Notes: generated by a model not told the origin, from the letters alone. Positions 35,640-48,715 are shown, counted from the first letter of the stretch. The stretch: 64,000 nucleotides of DNA from Synaphobranchus kaupii (GCA_029718625.1 CM056380.1:13550940-13614939); one strand, 5' to 3'. Numbers and translations are program-made.

Positions 35640-37745
35640 TACGCTATGTACCAAACACTGTCCCACTCAATACCCCAAAACACAAGTCTATACTATACCC
35701 CTGCCGCTCACACACTCTGGGCCCTATCTTGGCGATCTTGGCGCTTAGTCTAAGCGCATGGCGCTAAGTCCATTTAGGGCGTGTCCAAGTCTACTTTTGC
35801 TATTTTAACAGCGTGTTTTTTGGGCGCTAAGCACGGCGCAAGGCGCAACTGGGCTGAACCTAGTCTCTTCATTAATTATAGGTGTGTCTTGGGCGTGACA
35901 TGCAATAAACCAATCAAAATGTCATATCCCATTCCCTTTAAAAGCCTGCTTTTCCACCTTGGTGGATTGCTTATGATGGCGAAACAGACATGCTCGTGCG
36001 TGTTTAGTGCGATCAAGGAATCGGCTATATGGATCAGTAGCAGCAGCAGCAGTAGTAGTATTATGAGTTCCCGGTAATTCCTGACAGTGCTGTTTACGAA
36101 ATATATGCTGTTAAATTTCGTTAAAAGCACCTGCAACAGCTGAGAATAAGCGACCATGCTTCCTTCTCACCTTAGAAAACGCCAAATTAGCCTGCTTGTT
36201 TAACGAATTTCGTTTGATTATGCAATGAACTCATGTTCAAGCTTCAAGTTCATTAGGCTACCTGCATTCTAATTTTGATTAATAACATAACTAACGTTAT
36301 TTTGCCTTAATGATGACACTAAATACAACAAATCTGTCAGGTTGGCAACCCATAGGTTCCGCATATTTTCCCTTGTTTTATAATGTCCTGCTGATGTAAA
36401 TGTGACCAACCTGTTTAACTGGTAGCGTAATACTTTAAAACTATTCACTTTCCCAGGAAGACCGTGAAAAGTGCGATGTACAGCAGGGGAAACAGACCTG
36501 CTCATGTAAAGCGAACATGCAGATAATGGAATTAAAATTAATTGTGTAACGTGCTGCAAATTTAGTTTCTAATTAGACGCTTAGTTCTCTTTAAAATCTT
36601 TTGTTCAAGTTATGGAATTACAGGTGAAATCAGTGGGGTTTTAATAAGCTGAGGATATGGAAACCTTGTCACTGTAATTTAAAAAAATATGAAGGACGAA
36701 GAATAGCTAAGGTTAGCCTACAATTCAGTTAACTTGATGACATTTATCTCCGTTTTTTAACCATAGTCTATCTAAAAAACATTATGCACAGCGAGTCCGC
36801 TGTAGCTAGGCTATTTGAAAAACAATAAAAGCAATATTCACTGGACAAGGTTTTGAACTTTTTTCAGTCACAAACCATTCTATTTACTTACAGGATGTAT
36901 TCCTAGATAAATAGAGCTGTATTGTAATGACATCTGAAGCGCATTTTCAGAACGCAAATGTCCGTCTATTGCAGTAGCTACGCGGGTTTTCCATTGAATG
37001 ACAATTCACGCATTAGGTGCAAATGACAATTCGCGCATTAGGCAGCTCCTTTTTAATGGATAGCCATTGTCCCGTACCATCGCACATCGCCTGGATGTCG
37101 ATGGAGTGGGCTGAGAGCAATGTAATGTGGCATCGTTTCCCTTCGCTGAGGGAAAGGTATGTGGACCTATGGAACCTTTTATTATTATGCATTTTTGACA
37201 TAGCCTACACAATAATAATATTTCACATTGTGATCTAGATATTTTAGTCATGCTTGTGCACGCCCCTGTGTGTAACAGACAGGAGGGTATGCGCGTTGTG
37301 CACACGCCTATGTAGACGCACTTATATGCGCCGTTAAAATAACATGTAAACAACTGCGACATGACTTTAGACCAGGTTTGTAGTGGTTCTAGCGCAAGCG
37401 CTTTCTGCTGGCTCAAGATAGCAATACGCCAGAAAGAATCCTGGCCACTCCTCATCTTAAGACCAACACGCCCAGTTCACTTGTGATGGCGCAAGAATAC
37501 ATGCTAGTTTAAGGACGTAAGCGTTAGGCGTTATTATGGACCTAGCGCCGGGTGTAAGATAGCAAAGACACTTGCGTTTGGGTTAGCGCCGCTTTGCGCC
37601 GGGTGTAAGATAGGGCCCTCTGTGTACCAAACACTGTCCCTCTAAACACCCAAAAACACAAGTGTGTACCCCCTGCCCCACACACTCACACACTCTGTGT
37701 ACCAAGCACTGTCCCACTAAACACCCCAAAAACACAGGCCTGTTC
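35640..37745 (+). repeat. ~75-bp minisatellite, 3 copies, split by a transposon
   Basis: Copies share tgtaccaaacactgtccc, aacaccc and cacacactctg. Copy 1 is at 35640-35719, copies 2 and 3 at 37618-37745. The transposon at 35720-37617 sits exactly between copies 1 and 2. Confidence 0.88.
35720..37617. mobile_element. 1.9-kb DNA transposon, non-autonomous
   Basis: Ends GGCCCTATCT and AGATAGGGCC form a perfect inverted repeat. CTCTG flanks both sides (35715-35719, 37618-37622). Subterminal regions repeat gcgctaag, ggcgcaa and gcgccgggtgtaagatag. No transposase recognised. Similar ends are common in fish genomes; superfamily not assigned. Confidence 0.82.
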
Positions 37746-38809
37746 CCCTGCTTGTACAGTCACTGAGACACTCAAAGGCTTTGAGCTTCGCTTTAGGGGT
37801 CATTTCTCACTCTCCCTGTGACCGCGAACAAGTTCTCCACGCAAACCTTCGCGTCCGCCTTGCTATGAGGAAGCAGGGAGCGGGGGAGATATGGACATTT
37901 GTACATTTTACTTACATTTAAGAAATGCACAGACTCCGTTTGAAACATAATGATGAATTCATCCGCTTTTTAACTTTCCTGCTAGTTGTGTGAAGAGTGT
38001 CACCATGATGTTCGGTCCCATTGTAATGTTTGTTTGCCGGTTGTTGTACTGTAATATAACAATGTAGCAAGCATGTAAACCATTGTTTGATCGGGTGCGT
38101 ATGATAAACATGTGTATGATAAACAGGTGACTCCCCTGTAGGGTTGGAACAGCGTGCTGGAACCAAGCAGTCAAGAGGGACCTGCACTCGAATCGCAGAG
38201 TTTAAATGGGATTGTGGGAAACGTAGTTTCCAGTTGTTGAAACGAAGAGGGGGAGTTCATTTTTTCATGGCTTATTATATCCTGCAACTGTGATTATTGT
38301 TAAAGAGAACATGTGGGATTGTTGAAAAATTTATGCGTGGTCTTTATAAATGCAAACCGATTTTAAAACAGAATTTTTTGTTTATCGACTCGGGGCTAAC
38401 ATTATTTAGCAGCCTAAGTTACCCTCATTCAAGGGAGGCAGATGAAAGGACAGCATTGTTGTGAAGCCTGTGTATGGAGGAGACATTTGGGAGATAGTTG
38501 CCCCATGTCTTGTTTTTCTGTATTGAAAATAGTTATTTTTTTGTTTATTGTGTTTATTGTGGTACAGCAACATTAAATGTCTTGTCTAGTTCACCCCAAT
38601 TTATGTTGTTGCCGCTGGTCGCCCGGTAACACTCCCTCAATGAGATCTTGTGTGATTCACACTCAAAGGCAGGCCTGCTGACTGATTTTCCTCCAGCACA
38701 GCGCCAGTCTGATAAACCTTAATGTTGATACATTTGGATTACTTTCTCTCCTGGTCTCCCCACCTTTCTCCAACCCCCCCACCCCGCCTTTCATTTAAAA
38801 TAATCATCC

Positions 38810-38817
38810 GTCTAGAC
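38810..38817. promoter_or_regulatory. palindromic Smad-binding element GTCTAGAC
   Basis: Exact match, followed by AGTC. Confidence 0.35.
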
Positions 38818-39599
38818 AGTCACCCCCACCCCCCCACCCCCCTTCAGATGGAGTGGCCGGAATACTGAAAGTAGCAAGTAGCGCATCTGCTTGTGTGAGC
38901 TGCATTAACAAGCTCCGTGTGTTTTAGTCCACAAACGCACAGCGATACAGCGGGAATGTGCAGCCAGGCCAGGCCAGGTAGGAACAGGTCAGATTTGTCA
39001 GAGGTGATATATTTGGGATAAACAGCAGGGGTGATGTTTTAGGCTTTGCCCCTCTCTCCCTCTCCCTCTCCCCCTCTCTCCTCTCCTCTCCTCTGACCCT
39101 CCCAGACCCTCAGATTAATTGAGTTGGCCTGGGATTTTTTGGGGCAGGCAGGCCGATGGGATTAATACGATTTTCTTGCTTTTCTCCTGGTCCTGACAGA
39201 CACTTCTCTGTTTGGTGGAAGTTATGGGGAAGGGCGATGCGACGCTGTTTATTCCGGATGGATCCCCGTGTGACCCAGTGCAATCTGTTCTGTCGGAAAT
39301 TCTGAGGGGAAGAATATTAGGAAGAGATTGTGGAATGGCTGTGGGGGGGAGGGGGGGTGAACAAAACTATTGTCAGAGGAAAGTCTGAGTTGAACTCAAG
39401 TGTTCTGAAATGAAAGAGGAGGTGACTAGGAATAGGGGGGACTCTGGGTAATGTAGTATCTTTTCTCAACATTTTCCCTTTTATATCAGGCCGAGCTAAA
39501 GGACAAAACGCCTGCGGGGAGAAAACACAAAAGCAAGTGCTTCTGGGGTGACGGAGCGTGTGGCCGTGTGAGTCAGCGCATTCTTTTCGCTCAAACAAT

Positions 39600-39607
39600 G
39601 TCTAGAC
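39600..39607. promoter_or_regulatory. palindromic Smad-binding element GTCTAGAC
   Basis: Exact match, directly after AACAAT, a SOX-type core. Confidence 0.35.
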
Positions 39608-40558
39608 ATCCTGTGGAAAACAGGAAGGGTGAAGCAACGGGGACTGCTCTGTGGTCTGACGGCGCTTGTGAGAAAGGGCCAATGGAAGTCAGACCTTGTG
39701 CGCACATCTTTCCTGCGGCTCACAGCTCTCTCTGTGTCACCGGTCTGCAGCCGTACCCATTGTCCCCATAAATCGTTATTTTAATAATTACCCTATTGCC
39801 CCACGACTGGTACACACAAGTGGGGATAGTCTCCACCCCAGTCTTTCATTCAGTCTATGGGTGCGTCCCAATAGTAGAAAAAATGCACCCTCCCTTCCTC
39901 CACTACCACCTCCTCTACTCCGTGCCCCGGAAACGGATCTTTGTGTTTTAATCTAATGTCACTGATTACATCTTAATTATCTATTAATGGTTACATATTA
40001 ATTAATGTCTCGACGCAAACCGCAATGTCAGGTGCATTGTATACTGTAAATGCAAATACTTGAACTCGAAACGTTCCGGCAGTTTTGCATACTTCCGGGT
40101 AGGAGAGGATTGGTATGGGAGTGGAGGAAGGGAGGTGGGGAGTGAAGAATATTGGGATGCACCTTTTAGCTCTCTCTCTAAAGGATCTGGAAACGGGAGC
40201 TACAGTTTGGTTCCCTGCAATCTGAATGGTTCAAGCCAGTTTTATCCAGAAGTATATTTATTGATCAGTTTTTAAGCTCCCATTGGAGCCCCGCCTACAT
40301 GAGCTCAGTATTAATCAGAATTAGGAAGTGACCCAAAGCACACCTGCAGAGGCTGGGTGGACTTCACCTCAGACCCAGCAGACAAAACAATGTTGCAGTT
40401 CAAATATTTAACAAAAATATTGTTTATTTTAGTTTTATTGAATGTCCCTTGCAGTGTATGTTTCTAGACCAGTGACTCATGTCCCCTATAGGGTACATAT
40501 ATTAATTGCAGGGTCTTATCTCACGTCAGAAATATAACCTGGTCAGGATCTTTCTATG

Positions 40559-41535
40559 GCTATGAGCAGCCTGGTCAGGCTCATAGTACTGTAAGGTTAT
40601 GAGCAGCCTGGTCAGGCTCATAGTGCTGTAAGGTTATGAGCAGCCTGGTCAGGCTCATAGTGCTGTAAGGTTATGAGCAGCCTGGTCAGGCTCATAGTGC
40701 TGTAAGGTTGAGCAGTCTGGTCAGGCTCATAGTACTGTAAGGTTATGAGCAGCCTGGACAGGCTCATAGTACTGTAAGGTTATGAGCAGCCTGGTCAGGC
40801 TCATAGTGCTGTAAGGTTATGAGCAGCCTGGTCAGGCTCATAGTACTGTAAGGTTATGAGCAGCCTGGACAGGCTCATAGTACTGTAAGGTTATGAGCAG
40901 CCTGGTTGGACTCATAGTACTGTAAGGTTATGAGCAGCCTGGTCAGGCTCATAGTGCTGTAAGGTTGAGCTGTCTGGTCAGGCTCATAGTACTGTAAGGT
41001 TATGAGCAGCCTGGACAGGCTCATAGTACTGTAAGGTTATGAGCAGCCTGGTCAGGCTCATAGTACTATAAGGTTATGAGCAGCCTGGTCAGGCTCATAG
41101 TACTGTAAGGTTATGAGCAACCTGGTCAGGCTCATAGTGCTGTAAGGTTATGAGCAGCCTGGTTGGACTCATAGTACTGTAAGGTTATGAGCAACCTGGT
41201 CAGGCTCATAGTACTGTAAGGTTATGAGCAGCCTGGTCAGGCTCATAGTGCTGTAAGGTTATGAGCAGCCTGGTCAGGCTCATAGTACTATAAGGTTATG
41301 AGCAGCCTGGTCAGGCTCATAGTACTGTAAGGTTATGAGCAACCTGGTCAGGCTCATAGTGCTGTAAGGTTATGAGCAGCCTGGTTGGACTCATAGTACT
41401 GTAAGGTTATGAGCAGCCTGGTCAGGCTCATAGTACTGTAAGGTTATGAGCAGCCTGGTCAGGCTCATAGTGCTGTAAGGTTATGAGCAGCCTGGTCAGG
41501 CTCATAGTACTGTAAGGTTATGAGCAGCCTGGTCA
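40559..41535 (+). repeat. 37-bp minisatellite of hairpin units, about 26 copies
   Basis: Unit contains ttatgagcagcctggtcagg then ctcatagtactgtaagg. TATGAG pairs with CTCATA and CCTG with CAGG around a GT loop with a 3-nt bulge. Two units are 34 bp. Subtypes (tactg/tgctg, gtcagg/gacagg/gttgga) recur in blocks. Confidence 0.97.
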
Positions 41536-44500
41536 GAATAATGTCGGCAACACTGCAGCTAGTGGCAGAACTCTTCATGCAAACTGAGCTATAGATTTTT
41601 TTTGTCAAGACATTATTTGTAGTTTTATATTTCTGTGTACAACAGACAATAAATATCTATCTGTTTGTCTGTCTATCCATCTTTACGTCTGTCTGCCAAG
41701 GTCATGGTGCTTTAACATTGTGTACATCTGAGACTACACATACCTGAGTGTGTGTTGTATTAGGGTCATTACACTTAACACTGACTGTATCCCTATAAGA
41801 AGATTTATGAGACTAGCAGGGCTATGTTCATAAACATTAATATAATCCAAACAATAAAATATTTATGAATGTAATTTGCAGACCCATACAGAATGGATTT
41901 CCAATATAAATGGCCCAGGGCGGGATATCTGTCTGTGCAGTGGTGTTCATTTATCTTCCAGAAAGAATTGAAATTAAAGTAGTAGCAAAACCAAAGGAGG
42001 GTAAATATTATTAAAACTAACAGAAATATCCTACAGAATTACTGAATGTGCTGGCACAGAGGGAATCAGAGTAGAAGCTGTGGAAACCAGAGTATTCAGT
42101 CAAAATAATCCTTTGACTAAAAATTCTAACGATTTGATGCCCTTCTTCAATGAACAATCTGATTGCATTTTTTTCTGTGAAACCCAACTATAATTGGGTT
42201 TTGTTCTAGGGTTTTTGTTATAATATTTTTGTTCAGCCGTTCTTCTCCTTCACTGCCCTCTCCCCGCTCTCTACCTCACAAACTCCCACACGCTACAGAG
42301 CAGAGTAAAAACCCTCACCATGGCGACACGTAAAACTCGAAATGTTGTTTCCTTTATTTTGTGTGCAGAACAGGCACGGAGGTTTTGTACATTCCACAGT
42401 GTTAGTGCTGTCCGTGGCTAAACTAACCGATGACTCAATTCATTAAATGTCTTCATTTGGACGTCCACAGATATAAAACTAAGAGTAAGACTATCGTCAC
42501 ACTGTCGAATGGAGGTGTGGCCTTCCATTTTTTTTGTTTTTGTTTTTTACAGAAGAATCGACAGGTCACCGGGTCTCGGGGAGAAACAGAGCTCTCTGTG
42601 TTAATCCTGAGAGGGTAAAACTGAAAGCCCAATCAATCAGCCCAATTTTCCCTCAGAGTCGCACAGCTGGCTTTCTGAAGAGAAGGCAGCTGCAGGAAGC
42701 GCGTTGAGTTCATAAGTTTACGAGCGTTTTCTTTTCTGCGTGCCCTTTGGCGGTTTTCAGGGTTTCAGATTCCACACATTCCAAATTTAAACATTAAAAT
42801 AAATAGCAAATACATTATCAAACGAACGCACGGGTATTCTCATCCTCTCTGCAACTCATTCGCCGGTAATTATCTTTGTATGAACGGTGCATTATTATTT
42901 TGTATTCAACCAATAAAAGGATGCGAAGAAGTACTCTATCGCCCCTGTTGCATTGTGTGAAAATTGCCACAACACTCACCTAATTTCCGTTTGACTTCTC
43001 TTCTTGCTTCAAACTGTCTTTTCCGACACTTCCTGCGTGATTATTTGCTTTGCTGGAATAAATTGACTTTACATATAACTGACTGCTTTAAAACACTTCT
43101 ACATATTATCTAGGGTATTCGAATTTTGAAGCCATATTTTAATATGCAGGTTGGAATGTCAAGCCTTGCACACAGAGGCACAGTATAAAATAACCAATAT
43201 TGGCATTATATTGGAGTTAAGCACTCAAACCTTTTTACTCATGATGGACAACATGGCTGTCCAGGATTTGGTGAAGGAGGAAACATAAACTTAATTAATA
43301 AACAGTATAATGCAACTAATGTATAACAATATTTCGAGATAAGTGCAACCGAATCTTATTGTTGAAGCATAATACATCATCATAAATACACAATAATTCT
43401 CTCTTTACATTCACCTGACCTGAGAAATTTTCCTTTGAAATACTCCAAAGTAATGTTCTATTTGCATAGGAAGAAAATGGAATGTTCGGTATAATGTCCT
43501 GAGTTTTAAAGATTTACACTATTTCCATGATTGCATATTGTGCTTCGCTGTTTCTTCTTGTTTGAGATGAGATGATGCCATCCAGAGTTTTTAAAGTATG
43601 TGTTTCGTCTAACGATTTTTTAAAATTCTGTTGGCTTTCTTAGAGGCGTAAAGACCCCGCTGTGTTTAATCTGTGGAAGCAGGTGTGCTGTCTATTCAGC
43701 GCGGAGCAGCAGCCGCCGGAACGCTCGGGAATGGAAGCTCTCCGATTTGGTTCCGATTGAGAAAGACAGCCACAAGGCGGCCTTTTTGGGCGTGTTGCTC
43801 TCCGGTTTGGTTCCGATTGAGAAAGACAGCCACAATGCGGCCTTTGAGCGTGTCCGTGATGAGACTTTCTTCTCTTTTCTACCACTATTTTAGACAGAGT
43901 TCAAATAAATAATAAAAGGAAAAAAGTTGAGTCACTAATGAAAAGAACCTGCATGTGTGAGGGGTTATATTTTCATTAGATTTGATGTCTCAACTTCTCC
44001 TCCCCCAGAATAAAAGAAATAAGATGCAATGAATTCAGCCTATCAAAAAATAATCATAAATAAACAAATAAACATTATAGAGCTCTGATATGGCTACACT
44101 ACTCCACTCCAGGCAAGACGCAGAGTATTACGTGTGTTCTGGGGATTTCTGCAAGTTCGAAAAGCATGCAACAGAATATATTTCATTTTAATTTCGGCTA
44201 ATAAATTCCAACTTTCACACTCGTTTTCACATCCAAATAAGACAAAACTTGAGGTTGACTTGTTTGAGGTAAATTGAACCTTGAATTAAGCTAAATCAAA
44301 GTGGAGTGGTTCTCGGGGTGACCAAAGCTCGAAAAAGAAAGATGTTAAAAATTGTTATTACCGATCAGCATAGTGGAATTAGTTTTAAAAAACTCTCTCT
44401 CTCATACAGTAACACAATAACGCCTCTACTTTCCAACAAGGAAAATTGGCGGTGAAAATGAATAGCTATCTTGCTGCACAGCTGAACTCGTGTTGTGAAT

Positions 44501-46230
44501 GGTTAGACATTATGTCAATCATCAGGACAAGAACGCGCACAATAGCATGTGTGATTGTAAATACCATAGCGAAGCTCTGCTTGGGCTCAAAATTGCATCA
44601 TAATCTATAACGATCCAATCATGTCTCATAAAGTCATCAATTGGTGTACATTGTCTAGTGAAGCAGACAAAAGCTTTGTTCCTTTTAAAAGTCTGAGGGT
44701 GGCGCTGTTTTGCAGGATGCCAGACGTGTTTTTGAACCACGGCACATTTTTTATTTTACAGGGGATATAGTGGCCGTGAAGTATTGCTGCAGATGAAGGA
44801 CAGTTCGTGGTTATCTATCATAGCTCAAATGTTATTTTTTCGTGTTATAAAGATGTTTTTATTCTGTCAGTACTTGATGAACTAGAACAGGTGAATAGGC
44901 AAATAGTTATTTAATTGTCTTGATGTTAAATGCACTTTTTGTCACTCCAGGCTAAAGCTAGGTTATGCATTAATGTCTACTATCAAAATTAGCCTATTTG
45001 ACGTGATGAATAGCAGAACATTGCATTTCATTAGCCAAAGATAATTTTTTCATATTTTCTTCAATAACAGATGGTTCCTTTTTATTCAGAAGAAAAATAT
45101 GTTTCAATGAACAACTAGTGACGCAAGTTCATGACATCTTTTGTTGAGAAAAGGTCTATGCACACAGCAATACTGAATTAATACACATGATTCAAAGGAA
45201 GTTATTCGATTGTTGTAAATGCTCAGTCTAGAAGAAGGATGCATAAGTATAAGTTACAAAGACCGACACTTCAGGGTCCACTGTTGTCAAAGTTAGAATC
45301 TTTATTAACAATCTTAAAAGGTAATACAGTTATGTGTGGTGGTAATAAGAGATAAGATATGGCCCTGCAGTAAAATCTGTAATCGACCCGTATTTGCTAG
45401 AAAATAAACCAAAGTTAGCACAGCCATCTTGGAGCAAGCTAGATTGTGACGCCACCGGCTCGTTCGGGTCGGCTGCTCAGTGTGTTCCCATTGCGAGATG
45501 GCCGACTTTCAATGAGCTCAATGTTGAAATCGTGAGGGAAAAAAACAAAACAAAAACCTTTTGTATTGCCCCGGGATGCTCAAATGAGTATTACCTCCCC
45601 ACTGGGACATCACGACAAGGGGAGAAAAGAGAAATTAAAATCTGAAATAAAGTTAGAGAGGGGGAGAGGGGGTTATGAGGAACAGCTGCAACAGAGAAGA
45701 GCCATGTGATGATTTATACCTGCAGGGAAAACCGGTTTAACAGGTTTTTCACACATTTAAAACTTCAATTAAAAGTGTGCAAGAGACATCTTGTATTGAT
45801 GAGCTTGACTTCCTGGCTTCCTTAGATCCCAAACAAGCCCGGATCTGAAACCAGTTTGATTTATTACATCTTTGCTTTCATGGCGCTTCTTTAGTTTTGG
45901 AAAGATTGACTGCAAAGTTTTGCAATGGATGGTTCTGGACCTTTGAGAAGCTCAGCTGATGTTGTGCATTGGTCTGATGATACTGACCTCCCCTATGTGA
46001 ACACAGTACTGGCCTATTCTCACTATAAGTTCACAAACATATGCAAAATCAAATACAAACATAACATGAAGAGAAATAACTCTTTGCAGCTTTAAGCATT
46101 TAGCAGTTCAACCCCTAGATTGTGGCCTTGGGTGGTTCTGTCGCGTTCTTGGCGACGCACGATTGGCTCCAGTGTCGCCCAGGAATGAGAGGGCTGAAGC
46201 TGGCCAGGATGACAGCATCTCATCACTCAC
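41536..46230. other. repeat-poor intergenic stretch
   Basis: 4.7 kb with little tandem repeat except a 60-bp duplication at 43737-43856 (gctctccgatttggttccga onward, two copies). AT-rich with unique-looking sequence. No exon recognised; a second candidate region for conserved enhancers. Confidence 0.4.
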
Positions 46231-46232
46231 CA

Positions 46233-46246
46233 GCGACCCCTACTGG
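46233..46246 (-). promoter_or_regulatory. CTCF-like motif, reverse orientation (weaker)
   Basis: Reverse strand CCAGTAGGGGTCGC, one mismatch to the core. Confidence 0.35.
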
Positions 46247-46625
46247 TCGAGACAGGCATGTCACATGACTGAGTGGATTTGTGCTCCAGAGAACAGTACA
46301 CACGCTTATCAGCTGACGAGTGCTGATGATTACAATTGGACATGCAGGGCTCTTTTCCGGCGAAGGTTGCGTTTCACCAGATCTCGCCATCGCAAAGCGA
46401 TGTTTCACACAGACTGCAGTCATCCCGCTGATTCTGCTTGACACAGTGAACCCACAGGAGATGGCGGTAGTTCAGGAGATGACGGTAGTCCTAGGCAGTC
46501 TACGCTCATGCTTTTCAGCAACAGATTAGCCTCCAGTCTGGATCAGTCGAATCACTGCTTTCACAATGGGTGGGAAAATAACATGTTTCCATATAAAGCA
46601 CCTTTCACAGTTTCATTTTGACTAG

Positions 46626-47243
46626 TCGGTGGCATGGTGGTGCAATGGATAGCACTGTCGCCTCACAGCAACAAGGTCCCTTGTTAAAAAAGTTGTGCCA
46701 ACTCTGTCTGGAGTTGCATGTTCTCCCCGTGTTCGTGTGGGTTTCCTCCCACAGTCCAACGACATGCAGGTAAGGCTATTTTGAGACTTGGGCTGTGTCA
46801 AAATCAGCACCCTTGCATACTGTTGAGTATACGTGTTGTGTACACTTGATGAGGAAGTAGTTAAATGTAGTGTACTTAAAACCCCCAGATGCTATAATTA
46901 CTTCCGGGCTTTCGCTGAGTATATTCGGGAGCACGCTTTTCAAAAAGCAAACATTTTGGTCACATAAATATGATGGACAGCTTTGCTTTAAAAATGAGGC
47001 GCGGCTTCTGACGTTTTCCTTCAACAACAAAAACACCACGTGACATGCCCGCAAAAGGGCGGGACGACACTTCCACAGTACAGTTGGAAAATAGTACAGA
47101 GGATATTTTTTGCATACTGCATGTCACATACTAAACAGTATACAGTAAACAGTATACAGCTGCTATTTCACAAGATGCAATAGATAGGGCTCTGATTCGG
47201 ACACAGCCTCTAAATTGCCCATAGGTATGAGGGTGTGAATTCT
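46626..47243 (+). mobile_element. mermaid-type SINE interrupted by a MITE
   Basis: Head ggcatggtggtgcaatggat agcactgtcgcctcacagc, then gttgcatgttctccccgtgt and tttcctcccacagtcc. The sequence breaks at about 46789 and resumes at 47209 with taaattgcccataggtatga, as in an intact SINE. Box B is degraded. Confidence 0.8.
46790..47208. mobile_element. MITE nested in the mermaid SINE
   Basis: Ends GGGCTGTGTCAAAATCAG and CTGATTCGGACACAGCC are inverted repeats. Contains several tatactgt/acagtata repeats near its right end. No transposase. Target duplication unclear. Confidence 0.78.
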
Positions 47244-47769
47244 AGTAAAGCTCGGCACATTTGTGCCGGAATGATTCACCACATGCAGTTCTCGAGGGGA
47301 CAGCTTTGTCCCTGCCTGTAGGAGGTTTCTGACGGATAAAAATGCTGATAATTGAGTTTTGAGAAGATTGTTCTCTCTCGAGGACCCTGTGAGATTCAGG
47401 ATGTGGGGTCGGACAGTGCATTCAGGGTAATCACAGAAACGCTGGCCCTTGAAGGCCTCTGCATGTTGCCTCATTTTTGGTTCAATAAATAATGACAAAG
47501 TAAAATCTGTTCCGTGTTATTTGTCACATGATGTAAGATTTATCAACTGTTTGGACTTGGTGAGGACTAGGTGAGGGTTAGTTATGTCCTAATATGTAAA
47601 ACTGTAGAATTGTACTGTCTTTTATACATCACTGTACAAGCAATTAGGTGTTGGAGAGAATAACACCACATAAAGAAGCAGTTCAACTTTGAAGTAACTA
47701 AATCGCAGTTACAAAGGCGTCTACCCAGGTAAAACATAATAAGTTGAATGCCAATTCACAGTACGTGTC

Positions 47770-48715
47770 AGCAGAAGAGGTCTGACAATCTGCGCTTTGA
47801 TATGTGAGTTTTCAAAGCAACACGAGGCAACTAACAGAATTTCAAAGAGGCGACATAGTCGGTGCTGGAATTACTGGTGCAACGGTCATAAAAGTACGCT
47901 TATTTTACGTGGCAAGGGAGGACAGCATATTCCAAACACTAATAAACTGCATTGGCCAAGAGGAACAGTGGTCGCAAGTTGTAGCTACCCGATATGGACG
48001 GATGGATGTTTAACAAGATAGTTGCTAACTATGGCATCAAAAATTACCACAGAATTGAATCGCCTCAGCAATGGAACAAAAAGTAATATGGTCTGAGGAG
48101 TCGTCTTTCACGCTTTGTATGGAGGAAGCCAAAGGAAGCCTTCAACCCATAATGTCTGTTGCCTGTTGGTGGATTTGTAATGGTGTGAGCAGCCATCTCA
48201 TGGGAGTCACTGGGTCCGGAGATTGCTCTACATCAGGGTCTTCAACCTTATCCCACAAGGGCGGTGTGGGTGCAGGCTTTTGTTCCAACCAAGCAGTTAC
48301 ACACCTGATTCTACTAATCACTAGAGTCTTTGCTAAGGACCTTGATTAGTAGAATCAGGTGTGCTACTGCTTGGTTGGAACAAAAGCCTGCACCCACACC
48401 GACCCTTGCGGGATACGGTTGAAGACCCCTGCTCTACATGGTCGTTTAGGGATATGAAGCCATTTTAAATGTGAACCCTATGGTGCAAACACTGTGCCGT
48501 TATGATGTCCCCATATTCCGAGACGCCCCCGTACACACTGCTCAACAAATTCAGGAGTGGATTCATGAACAACCGGTCCGGCGCCTCCATAATGTCCCAA
48601 TCTAAATGTCACTGAAACATTACGGGATGTTCTGGAGCACAGGGTAGATTCAAGCCGCCTTCATCCCTCAAAAAACTGGTGGCATCTGGAAATGGTGCAA
48701 GACACTGAAAAAACC
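47770..48715 (+). pseudogene. dead Tc1-type transposase
   Basis: From 47824 reads RQLTEFQRGDIVGAGITGA, the N-terminal helix-turn-helix start of fish Tc1 transposases. Near 48094 comes WSEESSFTL, the block around the first catalytic Asp region (D replaced by E). Remnants of the C-terminal part (ETLRDVLEHRVDSS) lie at 48615-48655. Many stops and frameshifts and a nested hAT MITE make it inactive. The terminal repeats were not found. Confidence 0.82.
48234..48431. mobile_element. hAT-type MITE nested in the Tc1 pseudogene
   Basis: Begins CAGGGTCTTCAACC and ends GGTTGAAGACCCCTG. CTCTACAT duplicated at 48226-48233 and 48432-48439. Almost the whole 198 bp folds into a hairpin (gcaggcttttgttccaacca with its complement). 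Confidence 0.92.

Larger units (their letters stand above)
37746..40558. other. intergenic segment
   Basis: Holds a ZNF143-like motif (38210-38228), C-rich runs at 38775-38845, a pyrimidine tract at 39050-39100 and two GTCTAGAC elements (38810-38817, 39600-39607). Open frames match no family. Confidence 0.45.

Noticed and set aside
40559..41535. CRISPR-like array of palindromic 37-bp repeats
   Set aside because: No variable spacers, units are directly contiguous, and the genome is a vertebrate. It is a minisatellite.
45394..45645. Frame with CIAPGCSNEYYLP, slightly like a THAP-type zinc finger start
   Set aside because: Only one short block is similar, the remaining ligands are not seen and the frame ends soon; too weak to call.
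46163..46441. 92-codon frame next to the weak CTCF-like motif
   Set aside because: No recognisable domain, open frames on the other strand as well, no splice sites in phase.
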